Positions 1 through 11,857 of a DNA stretch of 64,000 nt are shown here, piece by piece. Under the pieces are notes generated by a model, which saw only the letters and a program-made list of their open reading frames with translations, was not told the DNA's origin and did no database searches. Position 1 is the first letter of the stretch; each line of letters opens with the position of its first letter. This DNA comes from Mercenaria mercenaria (Eukaryota > Mollusca > Bivalvia > Venerida > Veneridae), in the NCBI RefSeq assembly GCF_021730395.1, contig NC_069376.1, positions 18,075,001 to 18,139,000 of the forward strand, in the 5' to 3' direction. The translations under genes and the position numbers were made by a program.

Positions 1-742
1 ATAAAACAAAATCTCAGGGGCACAAAGTCACATGCTTGATAATATTCCTGTATGGTTTCATGACTAGGTGAAATATTTTTCAGATAAATGCAACAGCACA
101 CACTTTTATGCATTTTATGTGTACCGTATTTTTCACTAATCTAACTAACTTCTCAAATGTTCTATATGGTTCTACGTCATTTGCGACATAAACTTGTACG
201 TAAGTTGCGCACATTTTTTATTTAACCAAAGGCCATAACTCTGGTCTGACAGACAGAAACCCCAAACAGAACACCAGGCACACTGCTTCACATGCTGAAT
301 AATATTCCTGTTATGTTTAATGACCCCAGATCAAAAACGTTGTAAATAATTTGCGACACAAATTTTAGGTCCTTTTATGCATATTTTTGACTGAGTCAAG
401 GGTCATAGCTTTGGTCTGGCTAAACAAAATCGCAAACAAAGGCCCAGGTGCACAACTTTACATGTTAAATAGCATTCCGGTAATGTTTCATAATCCTAGG
501 TCAAATACTTTTGAGATGCATGCGACTCAAATTTTAGGCTCCCTTTATGCATATTTTGACTAAGTCAAGGGCCATAACGCTGCTCTGGCTTGGCTGTGTG
601 AGATCCCAATTAAACACCAGGCGCGAACCTCCACATGCTAAATAACAAACATGTAAGGTTCGATGACTCTGGGTCAAATGCTTTTTGACATACGAACGAC
701 ACAAATTCAGACGGGCGGGCAGACGGACAATGGCAATCCTAA

Positions 743-777
<35 letters not shown>

Positions 778-800
778 ACCGAAAATATTTGGGAGCACAA
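1..800. repeat. Diverged ~118-bp tandem repeat, family A
   Basis: About six diverged units share the phrases 'gggccataactctgg', 'aggtgcacaactt', 'acatgctgaataatattcc' and 'gtttcatgac'. The window opens inside the array. The right end passes through a 'cagacgggcgggcagacggac' type tail into a poly-C tract. A second stretch of the same family lies at 41740-42060. No coding potential is seen. Confidence 0.75.
746..777. repeat. Poly-C homopolymer, 32 C
   Basis: An uninterrupted run of C at the tail of the family A repeat. The short minus-strand reading frame that crosses it as a glycine run is an artefact. Confidence 0.95.
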
Positions 801-1042
801 AAATGTATAGGGGCAGGGCGTTGAGATTTGAAATAAGCTTAAATTTTCCTACTCCAAATGCTGTTACTTGGATTATTATACGTTAAGAAATGCAAAAAAA
901 AAGTGAATAAATGTTGTTTAAACCTAAAACAAAGATTGGATTTCGACTTTGGCGTTTATTCCTTTCATGATAAGGAAAGCAAGTCATATTTCGTATCATT
1001 TGACTAAAACTGGAACGATGTCAATAGAAGCATTTTAGCATA

Positions 1043-1278
1043 TGAGCCGCGCCATGACAAAACCAACATAGTGGGTTTGCGACCAGCATGGATCCAGACC
1101 AGCCTGCGCATCCGCGCAGTCTGGTCAGGATCCATGCTGTTCGCTTTCAAAGTCTATTGCAATTAGAGAAACTGGTAGCGAACAGCATGGATCCATCGAA
1201 CTGCGCGGATGCGCAGGCTGGTCTGGATCCTTGCTGGTCGCAAAGCCACTATGTTGATTTTCTCATGGCACGGCTCAT
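1043..1278. mobile_element. Palindromic MITE, copy 1 (TGAGCCG...CGGCTCA)
   Basis: Starts 'tgagccgcgccatgacaaaa' and ends with its near reverse complement, flanked on both sides by TA (possible 2-bp target duplication). The inside is itself palindromic around 'accagcctgcgcatccgcgc' and its complement. Related copies lie at 10953-11158, 27027-27134 and 58163-58357. Short reading frames here beginning MDP... are translated repeat. It is non-autonomous and no transposase is visible. Confidence 0.85.
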
Positions 1279-2340
1279 ATAATGTATGATTATGCTGACG
1301 TAAACACTATGTTTACCAACAAAGAGATGTAGCTTTCATAATGAACAAAGTAGTACAAATAGTCATTTCTAAGGCACATGTTACTCAATAAAGTTTGAAT
1401 CCTCTCATCTCAAACACATGCTATTGACAGAAGAAAACGGTATAAAACATTGTAAAAGTTAACATTCTGTACTATGGGAGTTGTACCAATTTTAGTTAAT
1501 ACGTTTAAGACACTCGTGATGTTTGAAAGCCTCGTGTTTTCGCTATCTAAATATGTCGGTGAACTATTTTATACAGCAGGGTTGATTGCTATCTTAAGTC
1601 CTAAACTAACATATAGGTTGACCATAAGAGTGTATCAATCATTGTATGTCCTCCAACGCAAATTTTTGTCAGTTTTTTGCTAATCATGATTTTGTCTTTA
1701 AGAATATTCATAATGCTGTATTGGATATTTTCTATACATTTCTTTTCAAAAGAACATAGTCTGATCATTTTAATATTTATTATGTATTTTTAGGTATCAT
1801 TGTTTCACACAACCATGTTTAATGCTTGAATCTCAAGGGATTATTGCTGCTCAGCCAACAACAGATATTAAAGCATTATAGAATCATTGCCTTTTCTATA
1901 CTTTAGATAGAATATACTAGTGTAATACATGGAGTATTCAAAACTGTTTTTACTAAAATAGACATTCATTTTGCCGAAACATGGTTTTATTTAAACATGG
2001 TACATAGTTAGTACATATTCTTGATTTATGCTCTTTAAAGCTTCTCGCCTACAGTTGGATCGAAAGTTTTCAGCATGTTCATTTTCATCAATTCTGGCTG
2101 TACATGTACAACTGAAAATGATGAAGTGAGTGATGATGACCGTTAAATATTGGTAAAAACTCTGAAAAGAAGTTATTTCAAAAGCGTTGCAATGGTTTAC
2201 TCACTCGGCACAATATTTTGTGTGTTTTTTATTAGGATGCCTTGCCAAAGTATAATGTCATTAAGTGTGTTCAAATGGTCATTTACACAGTACTCAAATG
2301 TAATGGATTTTTGAGAGAGAGAAATTAAGTGTTCATCTAA
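1279..2340. other. AT-rich sequence without recognised genes
   Basis: I see no supported exon or well-formed repeat. A 69-codon open frame at 1474-1683 has no recognisable domain or splice context. Confidence 0.6.
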
Positions 2341-2341
2341 C

Positions 2342-2465
2342 ATATTTGTCATCGAGTTGCTTTAATTCTATCTGAATTACATGCAACAGTTCCGTTATTC
2401 TATCCGACTTACATGCAACAGTTCAGTTATTCTATCCGAATTGCATGCAACAGTTCCGTTATGAC
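2342..2465. repeat. 35-bp tandem repeat, about three copies
   Basis: Units read 'attctatccgaattacatgcaacagttccgtt' with small changes and sit head to tail. No function is indicated. Confidence 0.8.
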
Positions 2466-3570
2466 TTTTCCTCAAAAGCAAACGGTGGTTATCAAACAAA
2501 ATCCGGTGCGTTTTATATCTAAATTTCTGTATTAAATATGTAACTTTACTATTAAACAACAGAATTGCTATTGGTTTCTGTGAAACATTCCTTGTTTTTT
2601 TCAAGTCATAAAGGGTGTAATTGTTCATAAAATCGGTAAACTTTCTTTCAACTGCGAGAAATTGAGATCTTAACAAAACGTTTTTGCATAGTTAATGAAA
2701 AAGATCTAAATAGTCGGTCAAATGCTAGAATAAATTGTAAAATTTAAAGTGTGTATGCTACATTCCACAATGTGTTTGTTCTTCGTGACGATTCGGTGAA
2801 AGAATTATGCCTGAAACCTCTGATTCATGTGGGGAAGTTGGCAGTTACTTTATACTGGTAGAGAATCCAGGAACACTGATTACGTTAACTGCCCGCCGTT
2901 AGATAACTGAAATTCTGTTAAACCCAAAATAAACAAACAAATTCCACTGTATAGAGGGAATAATAAGAATTACTGATTTAAATCACGTGTTCATGATTTT
3001 TGTTTAAAATTTTGTTCGAATCAGATATCTTTTTTCTGTATTGTTTTGAATGTACAAATTATATTATAAAAAGTACACATGAAGTGTTTACGAACTTTTT
3101 CTAATACTTAATTAGACATGCAGCGCACAGTCCTAGGTCACTTGCGACGAGTTCGCCCCTTTGATCACAACTTCTTTTCTTTTCTTTTTGTTCATGTTAT
3201 AATATTTCTCCTTTTCGTGTTTTTCATTTTCATATCACCATCGTATGTTTGTTTTTTCAATATAATACTGAAGCTGTAATGATACCATTTTTAACTTAGT
3301 TATTAACAGAATTTATGCGACCCGCACATTTTCAACAATGATAATCTCCTGCTTCAACCGTTTGACTCATACATCAATAGTGGCTCGAAGACTTTAATCC
3401 CTATGAACCACATAACTGTCAATTGAGAAAGAAATACACAATAAATTTACGATAATTTTATCTTGGATTTGATTCATATAACATTACTGTCATTCATGTG
3501 CAATCTTTAATCACCAAGCTATAGTTACAGTTTTAGTATATAGAATATATATTTTTTCTATATTTGAATC
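2466..3570. other. No gene; one dispersed repeat fragment
   Basis: AT-rich. Around 2810-2905, the phrases 'gaagttggcagttact' and 'gttaactgcccgccgtta' recur as reverse complement at 16110-16185, and the first recurs in looser form near 15105 and 18545. This suggests a SINE-like dispersed element whose limits I cannot fix. Confidence 0.45.
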
Positions 3571-3573
3571 ATT

Positions 3574-3614
3574 ATTATTATTATTATTATTATTACTACT
3601 ACTACTATTATTAT
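3574..3614. repeat. ATT/ACT trinucleotide microsatellite
   Basis: A run of 'att' repeats changing into 'act' repeats. Confidence 0.9.
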
Positions 3615-3825
3615 CATTTGATTTGATTTTTCACGAAATTTTGCATGGTGTTTATTTATATAATCAGGATTTAAAAGAAACTACATCCACTAAATTATTA
3701 AGAATTTCGATAATTAAATGTGATTGTCAGACATTTATTGTTAATGAATAAGAGTCCGGTCATTTTTCTTTAACTGTTTCTGAGGAGAAGTATGGTATAA
3801 TTAGTCAGTCAATATCAAAAACTTG

Positions 3826-4030
3826 AGTACGATATGGTATTATTACACTGTTGCATGCTATCAATACATTGAGTACGGTATGGTGTTAATACATTGCAGC
3901 ATGCTATCGGTATGGTATTATTACACTGCTGCAAACTATCAACAAATTGAGTACGGTATGGTATTAATACATTGCAGCATGCTATCGGTATGGTATTATT
4001 ACACTGCTGCAAGCTATCAATAAATTGAGT
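3826..4030. repeat. Tandem repeat with ~117-bp higher unit
   Basis: Alternating blocks 'ggtatggtattattacactgc' and 'ggtatggtattaatacattgc', separated by 'agcatgctatc' or 'aactatcaacaaattgagtac'. Reading frames on both strands through it are repeat translations. Confidence 0.85.
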
Positions 4031-5060
4031 ACGGGACGGAAACGGGTCAAGTCTGCAAGTATGAAATAGAATTTGTAGTTCTGCAAGTTTGATTAACCGG
4101 AAGAGCAAGCGTAATGTAGCCGTTATAGGGGTAGCACAAACTTTGCCAGGAATCTATAATATCCTGTGCATTTCAAAAGTGTTAAACAGGCAAAGCTACT
4201 ATCTTTCTTAATGTTAACTTTGGCAATAGATAGGTTTTAATGTACATTATATAATACCAGATTTTTATAGCGCCTTTTTCATGATCAACACGTTCAAAGG
4301 CGCTTTACATAATGATGTAAAATAATTCAAAATGATAACATAAAATAAACCGTAATCGAAGGACTCCAATTGATATTTGGCGAAGTTTGAAACATTATGC
4401 ACATGGACATTTTATTTGGTCATATGATTGAAAATATGTTAATCTCTAACTATGAAAAATTCACATTAAATTCTACTTTGTGGAACATATTGTATAGTAT
4501 TACGCGAAATTGTCATCAAAACTGCGTTATTCCCATAGAATAATTGACCGGCGGTTTTTTTTTTTTTTTTTTTTTTTTTTGCTGATTATAAATATCTTTG
4601 GAAAAATATGATTTTAATGAAATTATATTGTAGAAAATATTTGTTTCAAACGTGCAGAACAGCATTAACCGCTTTATCGCGTCTTCAGATTTTTTTGTTT
4701 TGTTTTTTTCACTTCCTCTTCTTAATAAATATATTAATTTGTTCGAATAAATCCGGTATAAACCGAGCCTGTATTAAAACTAGATCCCCTGTTACTCAAT
4801 AAAGGATACACCCACACCAAGTGCCCCTCGAGAAACCACAAAATTGCACGTATACTTATCTTTGACACATCAAATGATAGCTAAACTTGACCGCAGTAGC
4901 TATCAACCATTAAATTCCAGCAGACGACCGCATTCCCGCCTACCAAGGAATTCGAATTATTCCGCGCCGGGTTAGTAAACACCGTCTTCAACGGCATTAA
5001 GCGACAGTGAACGTAAATACAGTGTTAACAAATTAGGGACAAAGTTCATCCAAGCAAATA
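4031..5060. other. Upstream region of the ShK gene; no gene seen
   Basis: Contains a ~95-bp stretch near 4248-4345 with an inverted pair around 'tagcgcctttttcatg' and 'caaaggcgctttaca' (dispersed-repeat style), and a poly-T run at about 4554-4580. The last few hundred bases may hold regulatory DNA for the gene starting at 5197, but no specific site is supported. Confidence 0.45.
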
Positions 5061-5061
5061 G

Positions 5062-5069
5062 TATATAAA
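5062..5069 (+). promoter_or_regulatory. Candidate TATA box of the ShK gene
   Basis: TATATAAA lies about 130 bp before the ATG at 5197. A start site ~30 bp downstream, near 'cacattcagagt', would give a 5' leader of about 105 bases. Spacing and sequence fit a core promoter; the start site is inferred. Confidence 0.5.
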
Positions 5070-5196
5070 TTCAACTGATACCCGTTTATCACATTCAGAG
5101 TTAAACTTTCGCACGGAAGTACTTTGCGTGTTTTTCTGAGGAAGAACTGCTGCGGTTTTATTTCCATTCGGACTTTAGTAAACACAACGAACAACG

Positions 5197-8100
5197 ATGA
5201 GGACAATGTTGGCTGCAATCGCTGTTGTCTGCACATGTGCATTAGCTGAGGGTATTTCAGTGCCAGGAGGTAATTATACATGCATTTTAACTTGTATCAC
5301 TTTAAAACGTTTTAGGATTAAAGTACATCATATTTTGAGTGATAAGAAAAATATCATCAAGTAATACCGTACAGAATGATATAAAACAATTTAAAAAAAA
5401 AAAAAATAATCAAAATACGATTACATTTACAAGTCATTAATTTGCGGATACGAAAGTATGTCTTAATATATTTGTTTTCTCTGATAAACAAGGACAGTAA
5501 GAAAATTTATTTTATGCTAACTAATGAAATACTGTATTCTATCAGTTAAATATTTTTATATCTCATCACTCACACTGTGAAAATATGAAATCTATATTTT
5601 CACACTGTGAGAGATATAACTCGTACATAGAGATCATACTTGTACATTGTGTATGAATTTTAAAGTATTTGCTTAAAACAAGATGAAAATTGTAGACGCA
5701 CTTTGTTCATTATAGTATATTTCTCGATTCAAATTATTTTACTTAATGAGAATTTCATAACGTTATGCAGCAAAAAATAAAATAAAATGGAACTTTATGT
5801 TGTGTGCGTCTTTCAAACGTCACAACACGTCTGACGTCATGTCTGTTCACGCGCATCTGTTTCCGGCGCTGAGATTAAAGTTTGTTGCAAAACGACATCT
5901 CAACGTAATTAAGCATAAAATAAAAAGAAAATTTGTTTGTTTTTCGTGAATATGGAATATATATCACCTCGAAGTGAGAAAATGTTCACATTTTCACTCG
6001 CGCTACGCGCTCGTGAAAATATTTGAAATTTTCCCACTTCTCAGTGAAATATATTCCATATTCACTCAAAACAAACAAATATCTTCTATATATATCATAC
6101 GTTTCATACAGATCAGCTCACGCGAAAAAATAACATTCTACTCGATCCTCGGAGGATGGCCAAAACGAGTACAGAGGCTCCGACTCGAGGTTTCTTCGTG
6201 TCAGCCAGTTTCTGTCAAGGAATGTCGCTGTCTGACTCCGAAGATTTATGCGAAGTCACTCGAAGGGAATCCTCGGAGTGACTCAAAATGAAATCCAATT
6301 AGCGGAATACACACCTGTATTGGTTTCTTTTGTTCACAAGTCACTTGACGGAGTTCCTTCGAGTGACTCGGAGACGAATAAATAATTACCTATACAAATT
6401 TAATTGGGTCTTCGAGTACCTTAGAGGACAGATTTCAGATTACATGGAGCAAGAAAAGTATATTTTACGTACTGATAGGCGAAAAAACAATGTAATTTAT
6501 GAATAATTATAATAATATCTTTCTATTTTACATTAAAATAAACCAGATTGTTCTGTTTACTTGAAACATTTTATGACTTTTTAAGTGGATACGGCAGCAA
6601 TTATTTTCCCTTTTTATATATCCTTTCAAATGAGTAAATGGATGGCCATTTTTCATAATGAAAATTAATCATTTCTCCTATAATTTTCAATAAAGTATCA
6701 CTATTCTTTCACGGCCTTTAAGTTTTTCTAGTTTTATGTAGTTCTTAATTTAGTTCAATTGACATAAATATGTTTCTGAATTTGATTTGCACTGTCAGAA
6801 ACTATTTCAATGTGATATTTAACAAATCACTATTCTTTAATGCCAGTTATTTGAAAGTTTGTTTAGTTTTATATAATTCTTAAATTTAGTCCATTTTACA
6901 TAATTTATTTCTTATCTAAATAGCATAGTCAGAGAGTGTTTCAATATCATACTTAACAATTAACTTTCAGCCGGTGTTATTTTAAAGTTTATCTAGTTAC
7001 AAATTATGCTTAATTTAGTGCATTTTGCATACCTTTATTTCTAAATTTAGTTCACAAAGTCAGAAATTATTTCAGTATCAAAATTTAACAAATCATTTTT
7101 CTTTAACCGTTTAACGGCGGTAATTTGAAAAGTTATTTAATTAATATGATTAATAATTTAATCCATTTTACATTAGTATGCTGTTTAATCGAATTCGTAT
7201 GGTTAGAATCTATTTCAATATCAAAATTCACAACTTTTAAACAGTTAAAAGAACAAGCTAATTATATAAAAAAATCCATCAAGGTAAGGGAATACTGCCT
7301 TGGAGTTTCGTGGAATCATCTCGCGTCACTAGCTGTTTATTACAGACTCGGGAGTCGCGCGGTGTGGCCATAAAATAACGGAAATCATTAGAGTGTTACC
7401 TGTATAATTTCGACTCGGAATTCCGTCAAGTAATTTCTCGGAGTGACACGACGAAATTCCGCTAAAGTAATAAAACTATAACAATCGGTACTCCGAGTCA
7501 GAATAAGGCAGTACTCGGAGGAATTCCTCACTATGCAAGACTTAACGGAAAGTAGGTTTTCCGCGTGAGCTGATCTGTATGAAAATCATTTTGCCTCAAC
7601 AAGCATGTTAATAATAATGCATGATAACAATTAACCATTCAACATTTATAGTTATAAGACAATCAATTTGCTTTCAAATGCAGTTTTACAACATTTTTTT
7701 CAAAGCATGTAGATCTAACTGGTTATACTCCGCTGGTTATACGCCGCGTTTAATTATTCTGCATGCGTATAAACTCATTGTTTTGTTTCGATGTGTTCTG
7801 CAAAATATTATTTTTAAATCAAGTATTAAAAGTTTAATAAAAAAATCATTGCCGTCATAAAATTTAAAGCTTGGCGTTCGAAATGCCTCATCATAAAGTT
7901 AACTTGAACGAGTGATGCAGTATATAGATATTTCATATTTATAAATTTTAATGTGAAAAAAGAAACTGTGCTGTTTTCAACCCGGTTGAATACGGCGGGT
8001 CAAAAAAAGAAACATGTACGTATTGCATTGGATTTACAGGTAGCTACCAGACTGTGTGTATTTACAGGTAGCTACCAGACTGTGTGCATTTACAGGTAGC

Positions 8101-11100
8101 TACCAGACTGTGTGCATTTACAGGTAGCTACCAGTCTGTGACAGGTATGCCGAAGAAATTTGTTAATAATAAATGTACAGTTAGATGCCGGCCCGGATAA
8201 TATCGAGTGTAGCAGATATTCTCCAGAATGCTTTTTCATTTTCGTATTGTATTTACTATTTACAGGTTGTTGCCAGGATGATGTCGCATGTGAAATTGAT
8301 TCTCCGGAAATTAGTTTATAGTATATTTACAGGAAGCTGCCGGGAAAATGTCCTTGTTAATGATATTCTCCGGAAATTATTCATTTAACAAGTAAATGTC
8401 GCTTGAAAAAAATATATTCTCCTGAACTTGTTTCATGTTATATTTACAGGTTGTCCTTGTAAAAGATATTCACCAGATTTGTTCATATTGTATTTACAGG
8501 AAACTGCCGAGATAACATCGTTTGTGATAGATATTCTCCAGACATGCATTCACAGGATGCTTCCAGGAAAGTGTCACTTATGAAAGATATTCTCCGGAAA
8601 TTATTCTTATTGTATTTACAGGTATCTGTCGGGATAAAGTCCTTGTAAAAGATATTCTCCGGAAATTATTCCTATTGTATTTACAGGTAAATGCCGGGAT
8701 AATATCGTTTGTTGAAAATATTTTCCAGAAAGGTTCTCATATTATATTTACAGGGAGCTGTCAGGATAATGTCGCTTGTGACAGATATTCCCCTGAAATT
8801 TGTTCAGATTCTCAATATTTTGCCTGGACACATGAAAATTGCCCCGCCTACTGCGGAATATGCTCACAACCAACACAAGGTAAATTTTCTCTTTACTAAA
8901 GAGTTTTACAAACGCAACTGAATTATACGATTACCATATCTAATTTTGCGATTTGGTTTATCGTTTGGCTTTTGATCATTATTTACAATTGGAACAGTTT
9001 GGAGAAATAGATAGAACATTAAAATTAAATAGTTTAATGATTGAATAAACATATGATAAATTCTTATTAAAATGAATCATTTTTATTTTCGAAAAATGGT
9101 AGCTATGCTATTTTTGTAGCGGAAACGTTGTGCGACTTAAGGAGTGCAAAATTATTCCGCGAAAGAATGAAGCTTATATTTTTTTATTACATAGGCATAT
9201 ACACTTAAGTTTACTGTACAAATGATGTGTTTGGTCTGCACTTTAATCGGAATGAAATATTCTTTCTAAATGGACTTTATAACGCGACGGCACATATGAA
9301 AATGACGCCATAGATGACGTAACACACCCGATATGAAGTTTACACGGCAATGTGAAGAAAATATTGGCGTTTGAGATTGCATTGTATCATAGAGGAATTA
9401 TAAAAATGAGGATGCAAGAATACAGGCATACGGTGACGACATCAATGTGTACTTGTAATTCACTCTGGCTATTCCCGCATAAATCATTTTACAAACCTCT
9501 TCATCGTATTCGAATTAATTAAAACACACTTCAGTTTAATTTCTTTCTTGAATATTCATTACAGGGTCACATGTTGGTTTTGGAAAACTTATGGATTCAG
9601 ATGGCGGTGACCGTAAGTAAAATTGTAACAATATTTGCAATAAAGGACATTAAAAAAAATAAGTTCATGCTGCAATGAAGGCAAATCAGGCATAATTTGG
9701 GCAGATAATATTAGGTAAGTGTTGCAATGAAGGCTCCTGACATAATTTCGGCCGATATTACTAGATCTATGTTCCAACAAAGGCATGTCAGACATAATTT
9801 CGGCAGATATTACTACATCTATGTTCCAACAAAGGCATGTCAGACATAATTTCGGCCGATATTACTACATCTATGTTCCAACAAAGGCATGTCAGACATA
9901 ATTTCGGCCGGTATTACTAGATCTATGGTGCAACAAAGGCATGTCAGACATAATTTCGGCCGATATTACTACATCTATGTTCCAACAAAGGCATGTCAGA
10001 CATAATTTCGGCAGATAATATTAGGTTAGTGTTGCAATGAAGGCTCCTGACATAATTTCGGCCGACATTACTAGATCTATGTTCCAACAAAGGCATGTCA
10101 GACATAATTTCGGCCATAATTTCGGCCGATATTACTGGATCTGTGTTCCAACAAAGGCATGTCTGACATAATTTCGGCCGATATCTCTAGATCTATGTTC
10201 CAACTAAGGCATGTCAGACATAATTTCGGCAAAAATAATTAGGTTAATGTCGCAATAATACACTTCAGACGTAATTTAAGCGGATACTATTATGTTCATG
10301 TTGCAATGAAGACATTTCTGACATAATTTTCGGCAGACAATATTAGGTTTATGCTGCAATGAAGGCTTTATGACATAGTTTCGGCAAACATCATTATGTC
10401 TCTGTTGCAGTGAATAAACTTCTGATATAATTCCGGCATAAATTCTGTTTAAGTTAATTCAAATGTTTATACGAATGAAAATTTGACGTCGTTGATGCAG
10501 TTCAAAAAACAATTACACACTAACCAATTTGTTTATGTCTTTTTTTCAAATCTCCTTTAAAAGTAAATAACAAACATGACAATCAATTTTCCCTGATTGC
10601 AGCAACCTGCAAGGATGCTATATCAAACTGCGCCGAGTATGGGACAGTGCTTTGTGACGATGTGAAGTTTTACAACTGGGCAAATGAGAACTGTCGTAAA
10701 CATTGCAACAGATGCAGTAAGGATAAATATTATTTTTTCTCCCTTTACTAGCTCATGTGTAACAAAATTAAAGTTCTCTGTTACGCCTCTTATATCTATA
10801 TTAGCTCTAAATAAATGTTACACTTTTTTCGTCTTTTGGCCAGCGAAATGAAACTTTTACAGTCTTACCAGGAAAGAAATGTTTTATGTATTCAATTATG
10901 AAAACGGTACCAGTTTTGCTACAGGCGAATGTATCAAATAGTGTAACATAATTGAGCCGTGCCATGAGAAAATCAAAAAAGGGGGTTTGCGACCAGCATG
11001 GATCCAGACCAGCCTGCGCATCCGCGCAGTCTGGTCAGGATCCATGTTGTTCGCTAACAGGTTCTCTAATTGCAATAGGCTTTGAAAGCGAACAGCATGG

Positions 11101-11857
11101 TCTGGATCCATTCTGGTCGCAAACCCACTATGTTGATTTTATCATGGCACGGCTCATATGTTTCATTTCGTTTTACATTGACATTGATTGTAGCATACAC
11201 GGGACGCATCTAATGGAACAACAATCACAGAAAGTGCCAGTAACATTTATTTGAATACTTTAAACATTGATCTTGTAACAGTATGGCAATGGAACTGAAC
11301 CTGCGTATCCGTGCCATTGATTGTAACATGTGCGGAACGCATGTCACTGATGCCGTTCGCAAAAGTGTAACATTCATTAGCTGCCGTGTAACAGCATTCC
11401 ATTTTTCCTGAAAATCCATAAAGTGTAAGGCACACGTAATTATAGCTGTTAAAAGGAATACATCGCTAAAATATATCAGTGTAAAGAGATGTTAGAAACA
11501 GTAAACGAACTGCATATTCAAAGGGATACAAACCAAACTGTTGGCTGACTGGCAAATAATTAAAAGAATTATCTAAAAATGGCAAGCCATGTCGCCTAGC
11601 ATCAAACGTTATATTCATCAATAAGCAGATACACCTAATTGTTACAATTTATGTGCTTGTTGAACAGGTCTTATAACATTTATATTATATCAAAAATGCA
11701 AATCCTAATAAAATAGAAATTTATATTTTTAGGTGTAGAATGTAAAGATAAACTTCCAAACTGCGCGGATTACGGAACCTCTATTTGCACGGACCTGTCG
11801 TATTACAACTGGGTCGAGATGAACTGTAGAAAATTCTGTGCAAGATGCACGCCGTGA
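5197..11857 (+). CDS. Secreted triple-ShK-domain protein (five exons)
   Basis: Exons 5197-5269, 8754-8879, 9565-9612, 10603-10716 and 11733-11857 join to 486 bases, 161 residues plus stop. Every intron is phase 1 with GT/AG ends. Residues 1-17 form a signal peptide (hydrophobic core, likely cut after CALA). Three ShK (SXC) domains follow, with cysteines at 27/33/41/54/58/61, 85/92/100/113/117/120 and 124/131/139/152/156/159. Each shows the family pattern C-x-D, a Trp before N-C, then C-x-x-C at the end. A 16-residue Gly/Asp linker exon separates domains 1 and 2; domains 2 and 3 are adjacent. ShK domains occur in cnidarian potassium-channel toxins and as modules in many secreted invertebrate proteins. 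The ShK Lys-Tyr channel-blocking dyad is not evident, so toxin action is not implied. Intron 1 carries transposons and an array of acceptor plus exon-2 fragments (8036-8753); intron 3 carries a 60-bp array. The gene model is firm by frame, phase and motif, with no transcript evidence. Confidence 0.88.
5557..5619. repeat. Short palindrome in ShK intron 1
   Basis: 'atatctcatcactcacactgtgaaaata' is followed at once by its near reverse complement. It could form a hairpin and is probably a tiny foldback element. Confidence 0.7.
5932..6080. mobile_element. Foldback element with GC-rich centre
   Basis: A near-perfect palindrome. Outer arms 'atttgtttgttttt' + 'gtgaatatggaatat' match the complement of the right arm, and the centre contains 'cgcgctacgcgctcg'. 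Its organisation parallels 57531-57684, whose centre is 'ggggctgcgccctcg'. Non-coding. Confidence 0.75.
6102..7584. mobile_element. 1.48-kb non-autonomous TIR element in ShK intron 1
   Basis: The terminal 23 bases 'tttcatacagatcagctcacgcg' on the left recur as exact reverse complement at 7562-7584. Subterminal zones on both sides are rich in 'ctcggagtgactcgg'-like words, and the interior is an AT-rich tandem array. No transposase frame is visible, so it would depend on another element. Superfamily not assigned and no clear target duplication. Confidence 0.8.
6600..7250. repeat. ~131-bp tandem repeat inside the TIR element
   Basis: Four to five diverged units, with the anchor 'tcactattcttt...cggc' near 6694, 6824, 6954 and 7087. 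Each also carries 'cttaatttagtncattttacat' and 'gtcagaaattatttca'. It lies wholly within the TIR element. Confidence 0.8.
8036..8753 (+). repeat. Array of splice acceptors plus 5' fragments of ShK exon 2
   Basis: First come about five 28-bp units 'acaggtagctaccagactgtg', then about eight units of roughly 45-110 bp (mostly 60-75) with 'tatttacag' acceptors near 8264, 8330, 8448, 8498, 8553, 8618 and 8684. Each longer unit repeats roughly the first 50 bases of exon 2: words like 'ctgccgggataatgtc' and 'agatattctccggaaatt' correspond to the exon's 'ctgtcaggataatgtc' and 'agatattcccctgaaatt'. None reaches the second half of the ShK domain, and no donor follows. The genuine exon starts immediately after the array at 8754. 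These are degenerate partial exon copies that keep their acceptors. Confidence 0.85.
9640..10450. repeat. 60-bp tandem array in ShK intron 3
   Basis: About thirteen units of 'atgttccaacaaaggcatgt' + 'cagacataatttcggccgat' + 'attactacatct', the central ones nearly identical and the edges diverged. Unlike the array at 8036-8753 it shows no resemblance to a neighbouring exon. Confidence 0.9.
10953..11158. mobile_element. Palindromic MITE, copy 2 (ShK intron 4)
   Basis: Same family as 1043-1278, with ends 'tgagccgtgccatgagaaaa' and the near complement 'ttttatcatggcacggctca'. It has a shorter centre and has landed in the intron before the last ShK exon. Confidence 0.85.

Noticed and set aside
1088-1282. 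64-codon frame starting MDPDQPAHPRS
   Set aside because: It lies wholly in the palindromic MITE; equivalent frames occur in the other copies.
9640-10450. Second exon-derived array in the ShK gene
   Set aside because: The 60-bp unit shows no similarity to exon 3, exon 4 or their splice sites, unlike 8036-8753.
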